Positions 8,909 to 17,416 of a stretch of 43,441 nt of DNA are shown here, piece after piece. Every line of letters begins with the position of its first letter. The first letter of the stretch is position 1. The DNA lies in NCBI GenBank assembly GCA_002414505.1, contig DHZF01000136.1, positions 38,786 to 82,226 on the forward strand, written 5' to 3'. The notes under the pieces were generated by a model, which ran no database searches, was not told where the DNA came from, and saw nothing but the letters and a program-made list of their open reading frames with translations. This DNA is from Hyphomonas sp. UBA5111 (GTDB taxonomy: Bacteria > Pseudomonadota > Alphaproteobacteria > Caulobacterales > Hyphomonadaceae). The position numbers were made by a program, and so were the translations under genes.

Positions 8909-9754
8909 CCTTGATTCACCTTTGGGATCTTGATCCGTCAGGATGATAATCGAGATGCGCCGGTTCTGGGAAGCCGATGGATTATCCGGGGCAAGGGGGT
9001 CGGTATCGGCGCGGCCGGAGACCTCGCGAAGGCGCGACGGCATCATGCCTTGCTCCAGGAGCAGCTTGCGAATGATGTTCGCCCGGTCCGTAGACAAGTT
9101 CCAATTGTCATAGTTCGCATTCAGACGGTATTGCAAACTATCGGTATGTCCCACGATCTTGATGTCATTTCGAAAGGCGTCGAGCGACCCGGAAATGGAT
9201 GCCAGCAATTCCTCCAGGAGTGGGGTCGGATTGCTGCTGCCCACGGCGAAGAGGGGTGAGCTGTCGGAGTCAATCACTTCGAGTACCATGCCTTCAGGAG
9301 ACATCTTGATCAGAAGGTGATCGGACAACCGTTTTGATTTCTGGCTCAGTTCTTCCCGTAGATTGTGGAGGTTCTCCGCGATCTCCTGCGTGTTGGCCTC
9401 GGCGCCGGATTTGGTTTCATCCTTCGGGGCGTCGACCGTTTGCTGACGCGTGCCGCCGGTGCCCATCTTGGCATAGGTGTCTTCCGTGAACATGGATGAG
9501 CCGTTCAGTCCGTCCGAGCCGCCGCCGGAGATCCGACTGATCGGAATGGTCGGGTTGAAATAGTCGGCAATGCCTTTGCGTTGTTCTTCCGTTGTGGCGT
9601 TGAGTAGCCACATCAGGAGAAAGAACGCCATCATGGCGGTGACGAAGTCAGCATAGGCAACCTTCCAGGCACCACCATGGTGGCCGTCAGCTTTGACCAC
9701 CTTCTTGCGCTTGATGATGATAGGTTGCGTGTTTGCCGATTTGGGATCGACCAT
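8894..9754 (-). CDS. motB: MotB, flagellar stator protein
   Basis: A 286-residue stator subunit. It has a basic cytoplasmic N-terminus, one membrane helix (VAYADFVTAMMAFFLLMWLL, residues 32-51) with the proton-binding Asp at residue 36, a plug-like helix with GIADYFNP, and a C-terminal OmpA-like peptidoglycan-binding domain (about 180-275) with VGHTDS, NWNLSTDRAN and SASQNRRISI. MotB anchors the stator to peptidoglycan and, with MotA, forms the ion channel. Unusually, it is not cotranscribed with motA, which lies 1.1 kb away on the other strand beyond a fliM-like gene. It is immediately upstream of flgE on the same strand. Confidence 0.95.
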   Translation of the reverse strand: MVDPKSANTQPIIIKRKKVVKADGHHGGAWKVAYADFVTAMMAFFLLMWLLNATTEEQRKGIADYFNPTIPISRISGGGSDGLNGSSMFTEDTYAKMGTGGTRQQTVDAPKDETKSGAEANTQEIAENLHNLREELSQKSKRLSDHLLIKMSPEGMVLEVIDSDSSPLFAVGSSNPTPLLEELLASISGSLDAFRNDIKIVGHTDSLQYRLNANYDNWNLSTDRANIIRKLLLEQGMMPSRLREVSGRADTDPLAPDNPSASQNRRISIIILTDQDPKGESRLSAY

Positions 9755-9841
9755 TTGGAATCCGCCCTGAGTTCAAGAATGTCCGTAATATCAGGGCTAA
9801 ATCAAATTACGGATAATCCCGTCAGGCCGTTTGGTCTGGTT

Positions 9842-9863
9842 TTGGTAACCATTCAGCAACCAA
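9842..9863. promoter_or_regulatory. Dyad in the motB/fliM-like divergent promoter region
   Basis: Arms TTGGT and ACCAA are separated by 12 bases in the 160-base gap (9755-9914) between two divergently transcribed genes. The gap is AT-richer than its surroundings and must hold both promoters, but I could not assign clear -35/-10, RpoN or CtrA elements. The dyad may be an operator or chance. Confidence 0.2.
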
Positions 9864-9914
9864 ATTACTGAAATCCTACCAGACGGAACTGGGATTCAGA
9901 ATTGTGGGCTCGTT

Positions 9915-10841
9915 GTGTCGTCTGTGCTACAGAAAAAGATAGGGGCTGGAGGAGGGTTACCTCCGTCCGTAGGGCAATGCGAAGCCCTATGGGTCATGCT
10001 GTCCCTCGCCATTGGCCAATGGGCGCAGGAAGTCTACGGCTTAACCATCGTTCCCACGATTTCTAGCCGCAAAGTCCTAACAGGGAACGAACCGGCAGAG
10101 GGTTTTGAGGGATCCTATGCATTCGTTTCGGTCTCCGAATCCGAGGGACCGGTTGTTGCCGTTGCGATCAATACGCCAGGGGCCCGCAAATATGCGGCGA
10201 CGCGGCTACGCCAGGACGCCAGCAGCCTCAAGAACGCCCCTGATCTGTTTCTCCGGCTGATGTCCGAGCATGCGGCGCGGGCGCTGTGGTTGCGCGTGGG
10301 AGCCTCGGCCACGAAGCTGGCCCCTGCCACTTCCTTGCGTCTGGCGGACTTTTCCGCATCCGGCGACACGTTCGGCCAGGACACAACCTATCTCTGCCTC
10401 CTCTACACATTGGGCGGTGATGGCGGCGAGGATAGTTGGCTGATCGAAGGGGATGAGGACACTCCCGAAATTCAGCTGGTCTTGAAGATGGAAGACGTAA
10501 AGAAAATCGTCCGCACGCTTCAGGAAAGTACGGAAGCGCCTGCGTCACAGGATTTGAGTGGACGGGACGTTCTACGGAAACGGGTGCGGAGCACGACAGT
10601 CGTTCTGGATGCCGTGCTCGACTCCATGTCCATGACAATTGGCGAGTGTTCACGACTGGAAGTCGGGCAGGTGATAGCGCTGCCCGGCGCCAAGATGGAC
10701 AAATTGGTCCTGAGCGCGGACACGGTCAGCGGGTCGCTGCCGATCAGCCAGGGCGAATTGGGTGCCTGGAAGGGGTTCAGGGCGCTGAAGTTGCGCTTGC
10801 CGGTGGCGGAGAACGTCATCAGGGAAATTGCGGAAATTTGA
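9915..10841 (+). CDS. Divergent FliM-like motor switch protein
   Basis: A 308-residue protein whose C-terminal part (about 228-300: RVRSTTVVLDAVLDSMSMTI, then LEVGQVIALP) is a SpoA domain as in FliM and FliN. The middle (60-210) would fit the CheC-like domain of FliM but shows little recognisable identity. The N-terminus lacks the CheY-P-binding peptide (LSQDEIDALL type) and begins with a short Lys/Gly-rich stretch (QKKIGAGGG). FliM bridges FliG and FliN in the C ring and receives CheY-P. Position beside motA, as in rhizobial fla clusters, supports FliM, and no other fliM is present in the window. The start is a GTG; another GTG three codons downstream is possible. No strong ribosome-binding site is seen. 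The gene precedes motA by 42 bases. Confidence 0.65.
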   Translation: MSSVLQKKIGAGGGLPPSVGQCEALWVMLSLAIGQWAQEVYGLTIVPTISSRKVLTGNEPAEGFEGSYAFVSVSESEGPVVAVAINTPGARKYAATRLRQDASSLKNAPDLFLRLMSEHAARALWLRVGASATKLAPATSLRLADFSASGDTFGQDTTYLCLLYTLGGDGGEDSWLIEGDEDTPEIQLVLKMEDVKKIVRTLQESTEAPASQDLSGRDVLRKRVRSTTVVLDAVLDSMSMTIGECSRLEVGQVIALPGAKMDKLVLSADTVSGSLPISQGELGAWKGFRALKLRLPVAENVIREIAEI

Positions 10842-10883
10842 ACAAATCCCCGCTGTCGGCGGAGGAATCGAAGGAGTGTATAG

Positions 10884-11750
10884 GTGAACGCAATAGCAGG
10901 TCTGGTTGTCACGGTGGTGATGGTCTTCGGCGGGTATATGCTTGCCGGTGGACATCTGGATATCATCATGCACTCGCTTCCGTTCGAGATGATGATGATC
11001 GGTGGAGCCGCCACAGGCGCCTTTCTCGCTGGCAATGATATGACCACGATCAAGCATGCCGGCGAAGACATGATAGCCGCTTTCAAGGGTCCCAAGTGGA
11101 AGAAAACGGACTATCAGGACCTGTTGTGCCTGATGCATGAACTGCTGAACGTCCTTAAGAAGAACCCGGTCGATATTGAAACGCATATCGAGGCGCCTCA
11201 GGAATCCGAGATTTTTGCCAGATACCCGAAGATCCTCAAGGACAAGCGCGCGATAGAGATGATCTGTGACACCATCCGTTCCATGATCATGAACTTCGAC
11301 AATGTTCACCAGGTTGAAGAGCTTCTGGAAAAGCAACTGGATAGCCTGATCGAGGAAAAGCTGCATGGGTCGCACGCCCTGCAAAACATGGCCGATGCCT
11401 TGCCGGCCCTCGGGATCGTTGCGGCTGTTCTCGGCGTCATCAAGACGATGGCGTCCATCGACAAGCCGCCCGAAATCCTGGGCGGCATGATCGGCGGCGC
11501 ACTGGTCGGAACGTTCCTCGGCGTGTTTCTGGCCTATGGCATCGTGGGGCCGTTTGCGTCCCGCGTGAAACACATCCGTCTGGAAGAGCACAATTTCTAC
11601 TCGATGATCGGTGAGGTGCTCGTGTCGAACCTGCACAAGAACCCGGTCAACATCTGTGTCGAGGTCGCACGCCGACACGCGCCGACACGAGTTCGCCCCT
11701 CCTTCAATGAAGTTGAGGAAGCTATTCGGGGGTTGAAACAGGCCGCCTGA
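10884..11750 (+). CDS. motA: MotA, flagellar stator channel protein
   Basis: A 288-residue stator protein with four predicted membrane helices, two near the N-terminus (VVTVVMVFGGYMLAGGHLDI and a second around 40-52) and two in the C-terminal half (LGIVAAVLGVIKTMASIDKP and GALVGTFLGVFLAYGIVGPF). The cytoplasmic loop between them (about 60-170) carries the charged face that meets FliG. MotA surrounds MotB and converts ion flow into torque. The start is GTG, seven bases after AAGGAG. Its TGA overlaps the ATG of the next gene (TGATG), which ties that unknown gene to stator expression. Confidence 0.95.
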   Translation: MNAIAGLVVTVVMVFGGYMLAGGHLDIIMHSLPFEMMMIGGAATGAFLAGNDMTTIKHAGEDMIAAFKGPKWKKTDYQDLLCLMHELLNVLKKNPVDIETHIEAPQESEIFARYPKILKDKRAIEMICDTIRSMIMNFDNVHQVEELLEKQLDSLIEEKLHGSHALQNMADALPALGIVAAVLGVIKTMASIDKPPEILGGMIGGALVGTFLGVFLAYGIVGPFASRVKHIRLEEHNFYSMIGEVLVSNLHKNPVNICVEVARRHAPTRVRPSFNEVEEAIRGLKQAA

Positions 11751-13498
11751 TGACCCGCCGTCTCCCCCTCCTTGCCGGGCTCGCTTTTTTGGCGGGCTTC
11801 TCGGCGTCAGCAGAGGCGCCGTCTGCGCCGGCTGAGGAGACGCGCGCTGCGGAAGCCGATGAGCTTTCGGAGCATTTCCGCGACTTCGTAGATGAAGCAA
11901 TCGGGGAGGGGCTGTTGACCCCTACCGGGCAGGTCCCGGCGGCTGAGCCGGTGCCGGTACCTGCGCCCGCGCAACTCTTCCGGGGGCGACTTGCGCCCGC
12001 CGATGCCGCCGCGCCGGTGGAGGTGGATTCCACATGTATCACCGACACGGTACTGGACACTCAGCCCTTTGAGGAATTCACCTCGTATGAGGACTTTCTG
12101 AACTGGCGCGCAGAACAGGTTGTGACCGGGGGCAGCCTGACGCCCGCAGACGTAGCGATGGCATACATTTCCATCGGCCTGTATGCTGAAGCGCGCTTGC
12201 AGGTTTCCGGCATGGAAGATCCTGACAGCCGGTACATTCGCAATCTGACCCACCTGCTTGAGAATGGGGCGGTATCCGAAATCGAACTTTTTGAGCAGGT
12301 TGCGGCCTGCAACATGTTCGGGGACATCTGGTTGTCCCTCGCACGCCTCTCGCTACTCGATGAGCAGGGCGTCAACCTTCTCGACCTCAATCTGATGACC
12401 TACCGGCGGCTGCCCTATCGGCTGAAGATCCGGACAGCATCGCTGGCCGTGCCCTCGCTGGACCGCATGGGGCAATCGCTCTTGGCGGAAAAACTGATGG
12501 CGGATTTCTCTGCCGAGGAAGTAAGACGCGCGCCAAGCCTGTCGTTCAATCGTGCGGTTCTCGACCTGAACCAGGGTGGCCCTGAGCGGGAACAAGCACT
12601 CCGCAAATTCCTGCAGGTGCCGGAATTGCGGTCTCAGACGGCAGCGGTGCTGATGCGGCATGGCTTGCCAGTGGAAGCAGATCTGCAGGAAGAACTGGTT
12701 GGCGAGCTTCTCGAAAATGTCCAGCGGTTGCCCCGCGGGTCTGACGTCCGAGCCAGCCTTGAAACCATGCTGAAAGGTCCGGGCGAGTTGTCGGACTATG
12801 AAATGATTTCAGAACTTGCCGAGCTGCCGGCCATGCAGGATCCCAAGACCCACAAGATGCTGGGCAATCAGTTGGTTGCCCGGCTACAGAAAGATTTTGA
12901 AGGCGAAGACCGGCTGGCAAGCCTCGCCGCCATGACCGCCGTCGGCGAGAACAAGGATATCCTGTCCGGCAATGCCAGTCAGGACGACGTGACCGAGTCT
13001 GCCGCGCGGTTCGCAGGGACGCTGGGCCTGATGACGGTCATGACGACCTTGTCTAAGGACATCCGCGAGAGCGAAAGCCTGGTTTCCGATCGCGCCGCGC
13101 TCGCTTTTCGCATGCAGGATTTTGCGAGCTTGCGAGACCTCACCCAAACTCGGTCCGGAAATCCGGACGTCATGCGCTTTGCGGCGATGGGCGCCATCTT
13201 GATGAATGACCGGACCTGGTTGGCCAAGGTTGGTTCAAAGGTGGCGTTGGACGCAGCAACCGTCGTCGACCTTATCGAAACAGATGCGGCCTCCGGCAAC
13301 TGGATTCTTCCGGCGACGGTCTATACGGCCGCCGAGCGCATCACCCAGGAAGAGTACCGTCCGCGCGTCGAAGCGGTCCTGGCATTGAAGTTCGGCAAGG
13401 CCGAACCCCGCCTTCAACGCATCAAGCTGAGTCAGATCCCGGAGCATCTCCGTCAGATCGGTATGGCGCTGGATGCTCATTTTCAGGAGACACCCTGA
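11750..13498 (+). CDS. Secreted protein of unknown function coupled to motA
   Basis: I do not recognise this 582-residue protein. It begins with a signal peptide (MTRRLPLLAGLAFLAGFSAS, likely cut after the ASA at 19-21), then an Ala/Pro/Glu-rich linker (about 22-85), then a long helix-rich, Leu- and Glu-rich domain with no membrane segment, which looks like a solenoid of helical repeats. Two or three cysteines are present. It overlaps motA by one base and flgF by one base (TGATG at both ends), so it is probably made together with the stator and rod. In rhizobia, the periplasmic protein MotC, which binds MotB, lies in a motor operon. This protein could play a similar part, but I see no direct sequence evidence for homology. 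Confidence 0.6.
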   Translation: MTRRLPLLAGLAFLAGFSASAEAPSAPAEETRAAEADELSEHFRDFVDEAIGEGLLTPTGQVPAAEPVPVPAPAQLFRGRLAPADAAAPVEVDSTCITDTVLDTQPFEEFTSYEDFLNWRAEQVVTGGSLTPADVAMAYISIGLYAEARLQVSGMEDPDSRYIRNLTHLLENGAVSEIELFEQVAACNMFGDIWLSLARLSLLDEQGVNLLDLNLMTYRRLPYRLKIRTASLAVPSLDRMGQSLLAEKLMADFSAEEVRRAPSLSFNRAVLDLNQGGPEREQALRKFLQVPELRSQTAAVLMRHGLPVEADLQEELVGELLENVQRLPRGSDVRASLETMLKGPGELSDYEMISELAELPAMQDPKTHKMLGNQLVARLQKDFEGEDRLASLAAMTAVGENKDILSGNASQDDVTESAARFAGTLGLMTVMTTLSKDIRESESLVSDRAALAFRMQDFASLRDLTQTRSGNPDVMRFAAMGAILMNDRTWLAKVGSKVALDAATVVDLIETDAASGNWILPATVYTAAERITQEEYRPRVEAVLALKFGKAEPRLQRIKLSQIPEHLRQIGMALDAHFQETP

Positions 13499-14211
13499 TG
13501 TCCAATGCGATTTATGCAAGCCTGACCCGGCAAGACGGCCTTCTGCGAGAGATGCAGGTGATCGCCAACAATATGGCGAACTCAAGCACGACAGGGTTCA
13601 AATCCAATCATGCCATTTTTGCCGAGCATATTGCGGCCACGGGCGACGAGTCCGGAAGCTTGTCCATGGGTAGTCTGGCCGGTCACAATTTCGATCTCAG
13701 CCAGGGTGCGATGAAACACACTGGCGGGCAGTTCGATCTCGCCATTCATGGTGAAGGCTTTTTCGTCCTGGATACGCCAGCGGGCGAACGGCTGACCCGG
13801 GCGGGCGCCTTCCAGCTTTCAGCAGATGGCAATCTGATCGATGCCTTCGGCCACCAGGTTCAGGGCGCAGGCGGCGGGGCAATCGCGATACCCCAGGAAG
13901 TGACCCGTATATCGATTGCTCCGGACGGCACGATTTCGTCGGGCGAAGAAATTCTGGGACAGGTCGCGGTCGTCGTTGCGGACGGCGAAATCAATCAGGA
14001 AGGCGGCACCATGTTCGCTGCACCAGGCGGCTACCAGCAAGTGGAAGAGCCGGCTGTGGTACAAGGCACGCTGGAGCAGTCCAATGTCTCGTCCATTCTT
14101 GAAGTGTCACGCCTGATCGAAGTGCAGCGGGCATACGAGGCCGGCCAGTCGCTGATTGAAAAAGAAGATGAGCGGATCAACCAGTTGATCAAGACGATGC
14201 GCCAGCTGTGA
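13498..14211 (+). CDS. flgF: FlgF, proximal rod protein
   Basis: A 237-residue rod protein. The N-terminal motif LREMQVIANNMANSSTTGFK (about residues 14-33) and the C-terminal VSRLIEVQRAYEAGQSLIEK are those of FlgF/FlgG proteins. The middle has the block GEGFFVLDTPAGERLTRAGA. FlgF forms part of the proximal rod and is secreted by the flagellar export machine. It is told apart from FlgG by its shorter length and its place just before a clear flgG. The ATG overlaps the stop of the upstream gene. Confidence 0.93.
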   Translation: MSNAIYASLTRQDGLLREMQVIANNMANSSTTGFKSNHAIFAEHIAATGDESGSLSMGSLAGHNFDLSQGAMKHTGGQFDLAIHGEGFFVLDTPAGERLTRAGAFQLSADGNLIDAFGHQVQGAGGGAIAIPQEVTRISIAPDGTISSGEEILGQVAVVVADGEINQEGGTMFAAPGGYQQVEEPAVVQGTLEQSNVSSILEVSRLIEVQRAYEAGQSLIEKEDERINQLIKTMRQL

Positions 14212-14239
14212 GGCTGGCTATGAACCCGAGGGGAATGAA

Positions 14240-15025
14240 ATGAAGGCTTTGCAGATTGCCGCGACAGGGATGGCCGCTCAGCAGATGCGCGTTGAGGTCA
14301 TTTCGAACAATATCGCCAACATGAGTACGGCGGCCTATCGCCCGCGCACGGCCGAGTTCTCGGACCTGATGTACCAGCAACATCTGACCCCGGGCACGAT
14401 TACCTCCCAGGTAGGAACGGTGGTGCCGGCGGGGATTCAGCTGGGCACCGGGGTGAAACCTTCCTCGGTTTCCATGGAAATCACCCAAGGTGGCCTCCGT
14501 GAAACGGGTGCCGAACTGGACCTGGCCGTCGATGGAACGGGGTTCTTCGAGATCACCCTGCCATCCGGTGAATCGGCCTATACGCGGGACGGAAAGCTGA
14601 ACCGGAGCGCAGAGGGCGAGATCGTCACCATGGACGGGTTTCCCTTGGCTGACGGTCTGGTCATTCCCGAGAATGCGCGAAACGTCGCGATTAGCCGCGA
14701 TGGCGAGGTCGTTGCCTATTTCAACGACGGATCCGAAGGACAGGCCATTGGGAATATTTCGCTCGTCCGCTTTATCAACGAAAAGGGCCTTGAGGCCATG
14801 GGCGACAATTTGTTCCGGGAAACCGAAGCGTCCGGCCCGGCAAACCAGCTGGTTCCCGGGACAGAAGGCATGGGTCTGATCCGTCAGGGCTTCCTTGAAG
14901 AATCGAGTGTCGACGTCGTGCAGGAAATTTCCGAACTGATCGAGGCGCAGCGCGGCTACGAGTTGAATTCCAAGGTCATCACGGCAGCGGATGAAATGCT
15001 GGCTGCCACAACCAGAGTGAGGTAA
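14240..15025 (+). CDS. flgG: FlgG, distal rod protein
   Basis: A 261-residue distal rod protein of normal length. It starts MKALQIAATGMAAQQMRVEV and continues with the rod motif ISNNIANMSTAAYRP, with the FlgG-type SQVGTVVPAGIQLGTGVKPS around residue 54, and ends with ELIEAQRGYELNSKVITAAD. FlgG forms the outer rod that passes through the P and L rings. A GAGGGG sequence lies upstream of the ATG. flgA follows after four bases. Confidence 0.96.
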   Translation: MKALQIAATGMAAQQMRVEVISNNIANMSTAAYRPRTAEFSDLMYQQHLTPGTITSQVGTVVPAGIQLGTGVKPSSVSMEITQGGLRETGAELDLAVDGTGFFEITLPSGESAYTRDGKLNRSAEGEIVTMDGFPLADGLVIPENARNVAISRDGEVVAYFNDGSEGQAIGNISLVRFINEKGLEAMGDNLFRETEASGPANQLVPGTEGMGLIRQGFLEESSVDVVQEISELIEAQRGYELNSKVITAADEMLAATTRVR

Positions 15026-15029
15026 CAGA

Positions 15030-15437
15030 ATGATACCGGCAATTGCTGTAGGGCTTGGCTTGGCGGCGCACATGTTTGGCGCATCATCGCTCGTGGCCAA
15101 GGAAGTTATTCGCGCTGGCGACACAGTCACGGCGGCCAATGCCTCTACCGAGTCCGGAGCGATGGTCGATGCAGACAATCCCCTCATTGGCAGGGAAGTG
15201 CGGCGCACGGTCTATGTCGGACAGGAATTGTCGATGGATGATACTCGCCCGCCGCGCCTTATTCGGCGCAACCAGTTGGTGACTGTGAAATTCGTCAGTG
15301 GTGCGCTGGAAATCACCACGACCGGGCGTGCCATGGGCGAGGCGACCCAAGATGAATCAGTCGCAATCCTGAATTTGAATTCGAAGAAGATCGTAAGCGG
15401 AATTGTCCAGAAAGAGGGATGGGTGCTGGTCCAATGA
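15030..15437 (+). CDS. flgA: FlgA, P-ring assembly chaperone (short form)
   Basis: A 135-residue protein with an N-terminal signal peptide (about 1-23) and a single SAF-type C-terminal domain (REVRRTVYVGQELSMDDTRP, then RRNQLVTVKFVSGALEITTT and ending KEGWVLVQ). FlgA is a periplasmic chaperone for FlgI polymerisation into the P ring. It lacks the extra N-terminal domain of enterobacterial FlgA, as is common in alphaproteobacteria. It lies four bases after flgG and its stop overlaps the flgH ATG (ATGA). Its client gene flgI lies 10 kb away on the other strand. Confidence 0.9.
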   Translation: MIPAIAVGLGLAAHMFGASSLVAKEVIRAGDTVTAANASTESGAMVDADNPLIGREVRRTVYVGQELSMDDTRPPRLIRRNQLVTVKFVSGALEITTTGRAMGEATQDESVAILNLNSKKIVSGIVQKEGWVLVQ

Positions 15438-16141
15438 AAAACTATCTTACATTCTCCGCCGCGCTGCTCGGCATCTCGGCCTGTGCTTCTGTGCCGTCAG
15501 CCGATGCGACTTTCGATATGACCGCACCCCCGACAACCATGCCCTATATGCAGACGGCCTATGCTGAGCCGGCGGGTACCAGTGATGCGTCGCTCTGGAC
15601 AACGGCTCCAAATGCCTTGCTCAGCATGCGCCGGGCAAAAGCTGTGGGAGATCTTCTGACGGTCGTCGTTGAAATGGATGACAAGGCAAGCCTGCAAAGC
15701 TCCCTGTCTCGCAACCGGAACAGCAGCGCCGACGTGAATGTGGATGCGCTGTTCGGTTTGCCGGAATGGGCTAACGGCGTCTTGCCCGGCGGCGCCACAT
15801 TGTCGCCCGGTGTGGATTACAAGCGTGGTTCTACGCTTGATGGCAGCGGCGCGATGAACCGTGCGGAGAAGATTGCCTTCACTCTTGCGGCACGCGTGAT
15901 CGCAATGGAGCCGAATGGCAACCTCGTCATTCAGGGTTTCCAACAGACCCAAGTCAGTAATGAGGTACGAATGCTGACGGTAAGCGGCGTGATCCGGTCG
16001 CAGGATATTACCCGTACCAACACGGTCACGTATGAAAAGATCGCGGACGCGCGGATTTCCTATCTCAACAGCGGCGACGCCACATCGGTTCCGCAACAGC
16101 GTATTGGCCAGAAGATCATCGACAAGGTCGTGCCGTTCTAG
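15434..16141 (+). CDS. flgH: FlgH, flagellar L-ring lipoprotein
   Basis: A 235-residue outer-membrane L-ring lipoprotein. The signal peptide ends in a lipobox (ISAC, Cys17), and the family blocks follow: RRAKAVGDLLTVVVEMDDKA, NVDALFG, MNRAEKIAFTLAARVIAMEP, NGNLVIQGFQ and, at the end, QRIGQKIIDKVVPF. I chose the ATG in the ATGA overlap with flgA. An in-frame ATG 15 bases upstream has a purine-rich sequence too close to it and would lengthen the signal peptide only slightly. FlgH forms the outer-membrane bushing of the rod. Confidence 0.95.
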   Translation: MKNYLTFSAALLGISACASVPSADATFDMTAPPTTMPYMQTAYAEPAGTSDASLWTTAPNALLSMRRAKAVGDLLTVVVEMDDKASLQSSLSRNRNSSADVNVDALFGLPEWANGVLPGGATLSPGVDYKRGSTLDGSGAMNRAEKIAFTLAARVIAMEPNGNLVIQGFQQTQVSNEVRMLTVSGVIRSQDITRTNTVTYEKIADARISYLNSGDATSVPQQRIGQKIIDKVVPF

Positions 16142-16150
16142 GATTTCCTC

Positions 16151-16693
16151 ATGAAACAAATCGTTCCTTCCATTGTGGCGCTTCTCGCGATTTCCGCGGG
16201 CGGTGGCACGGCCTATTTCCTGAAGTCAGGCTCTTCCAGTCCGGAGCCGGCCAGCGCGGCGCACGATACCGGTGGCGACGAGGGGGAGGGCCATGCGAAG
16301 CCGAAGAAGGAAAAGAAAGAGAAGAAAGGTCATGGCAGCAGCGACAAGAATAGCGATGCCGACGCCGTAGATGTGACCTACTACAAATTCTCACGAGAAT
16401 TCGTGGTGCCCATGATCGAGGATGACCGGGTGCAGAGCCTGGTCATTCTGAACCTCAATCTGGAAGTGGACACGGCGATTTCGCAGGAATTGTTTTCCAA
16501 GGAACCAGTCCTGCGCGACAATATCATGACCACTCTGGTCAAGCTCAGCAGCGGGGGCCGCACGCTGAACTCGATCACGGATGTCGATAATTACGAAACA
16601 TTGCGGGCCATGATCCTGACCAATCTCCAGAATGAAATCCCGGAAGGCATTCGTAATGTGTTGATTCTGGATATGGCGCGTCAGGATCTGTAG
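16151..16693 (+). CDS. fliL: FliL, flagellar basal body-associated protein
   Basis: A 180-residue FliL: a short cytoplasmic start, one membrane helix (IVPSIVALLAISAGGGTAYF, residues 4-23), a long charged linker with a lysine-rich run (residues 50-59, KPKKEKKEKK), and a C-terminal periplasmic domain (about 75-180) with YYKFSREFVVPM and SLVILNLNLEVD. FliL surrounds the stator and supports motor function. Here it closes the motA-flgF-flgG-flgA-flgH run rather than standing next to fliM as in Caulobacter. It faces flgD across 39 bases. Confidence 0.93.
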   Translation: MKQIVPSIVALLAISAGGGTAYFLKSGSSSPEPASAAHDTGGDEGEGHAKPKKEKKEKKGHGSSDKNSDADAVDVTYYKFSREFVVPMIEDDRVQSLVILNLNLEVDTAISQELFSKEPVLRDNIMTTLVKLSSGGRTLNSITDVDNYETLRAMILTNLQNEIPEGIRNVLILDMARQDL

Positions 16694-16732
16694 TCAGCTG
16701 AGCCTGTTAAGGCGCGGCCAACTGCCAGATTA

Positions 16733-17404
16733 TTATTCCGGTTCGGAATATTTGCTGACGCTGTAAAGGTCTGCGGACAAGTGCGAGGATGTTCCGAAGC
16801 GGAGGACACCATTCTCACTGCCAACATCCGTAATTGTCGTGATGATCTGTGGGGCGCCCAAGCCAATATATTCTGTACCCTGGTAAAAGTCGATGTTGAA
16901 CTCGAAGACTTCATCCGTCGAGGCGGTCTCGCCTGTATTTGTCTGGCCGTTCCAGGTATGAACTTCGTCGTCCATGTCCAGTTGCTCGGACCAGACGAGT
17001 TCACCTTCTGAATTCCGCACGGTCAGATAGGCATTGTCGGCCTCATCCGGCGTATTGGTGAGATATCTGACTTCGGATCCGGTATAGGGCACCCACGAGG
17101 ATTCCAGCGTCACTGTTTCCCCCAGCCACTCGCTGGCGAACATGGTGTGCAGGTCTCCGATAAGGGAGGAGATACCGCCAAGACTGGAGTTGGTCTGAAC
17201 CTGCTGCTCAAGGGTGGAGAAGGTCGCGAGCTGATCGACAAACTGGGTCGAATCCATCGGGGAGAGCGGGTCCTGGTTCTGAACCTGTGCAGTCAGCAGC
17301 TTGATGAAATTATTGAACTCCTGGCCAAATTGCTGCGTGGCCGAGGACGTGGCGCTCGTCTGGGATGTGGTCTGGGCGGCGCCGGTCGAATCGATCGTGC
17401 TCAT
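16733..17404 (-). CDS. flgD: FlgD, hook-cap protein
   Basis: A 223-residue hook scaffold protein. The N-terminal FlgD block is clear (FNNFIKLLTAQVQNQDPLSP, then MDSTQFVDQLATFSTLEQ, about 31-70). The rest is a Tudor/FlgD-Ig beta region (VTLESSWVPYTGSEVRY and further). FlgD forms the cap under which FlgE subunits assemble. It lies 12 bases downstream of fliK on the same strand, giving the usual fliK-flgD pair of hook-length control and hook assembly. Confidence 0.94.
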   Translation of the reverse strand: MSTIDSTGAAQTTSQTSATSSATQQFGQEFNNFIKLLTAQVQNQDPLSPMDSTQFVDQLATFSTLEQQVQTNSSLGGISSLIGDLHTMFASEWLGETVTLESSWVPYTGSEVRYLTNTPDEADNAYLTVRNSEGELVWSEQLDMDDEVHTWNGQTNTGETASTDEVFEFNIDFYQGTEYIGLGAPQIITTITDVGSENGVLRFGTSSHLSADLYSVSKYSEPE

Positions 17405-17416
17405 GAGTGTTCGCTC

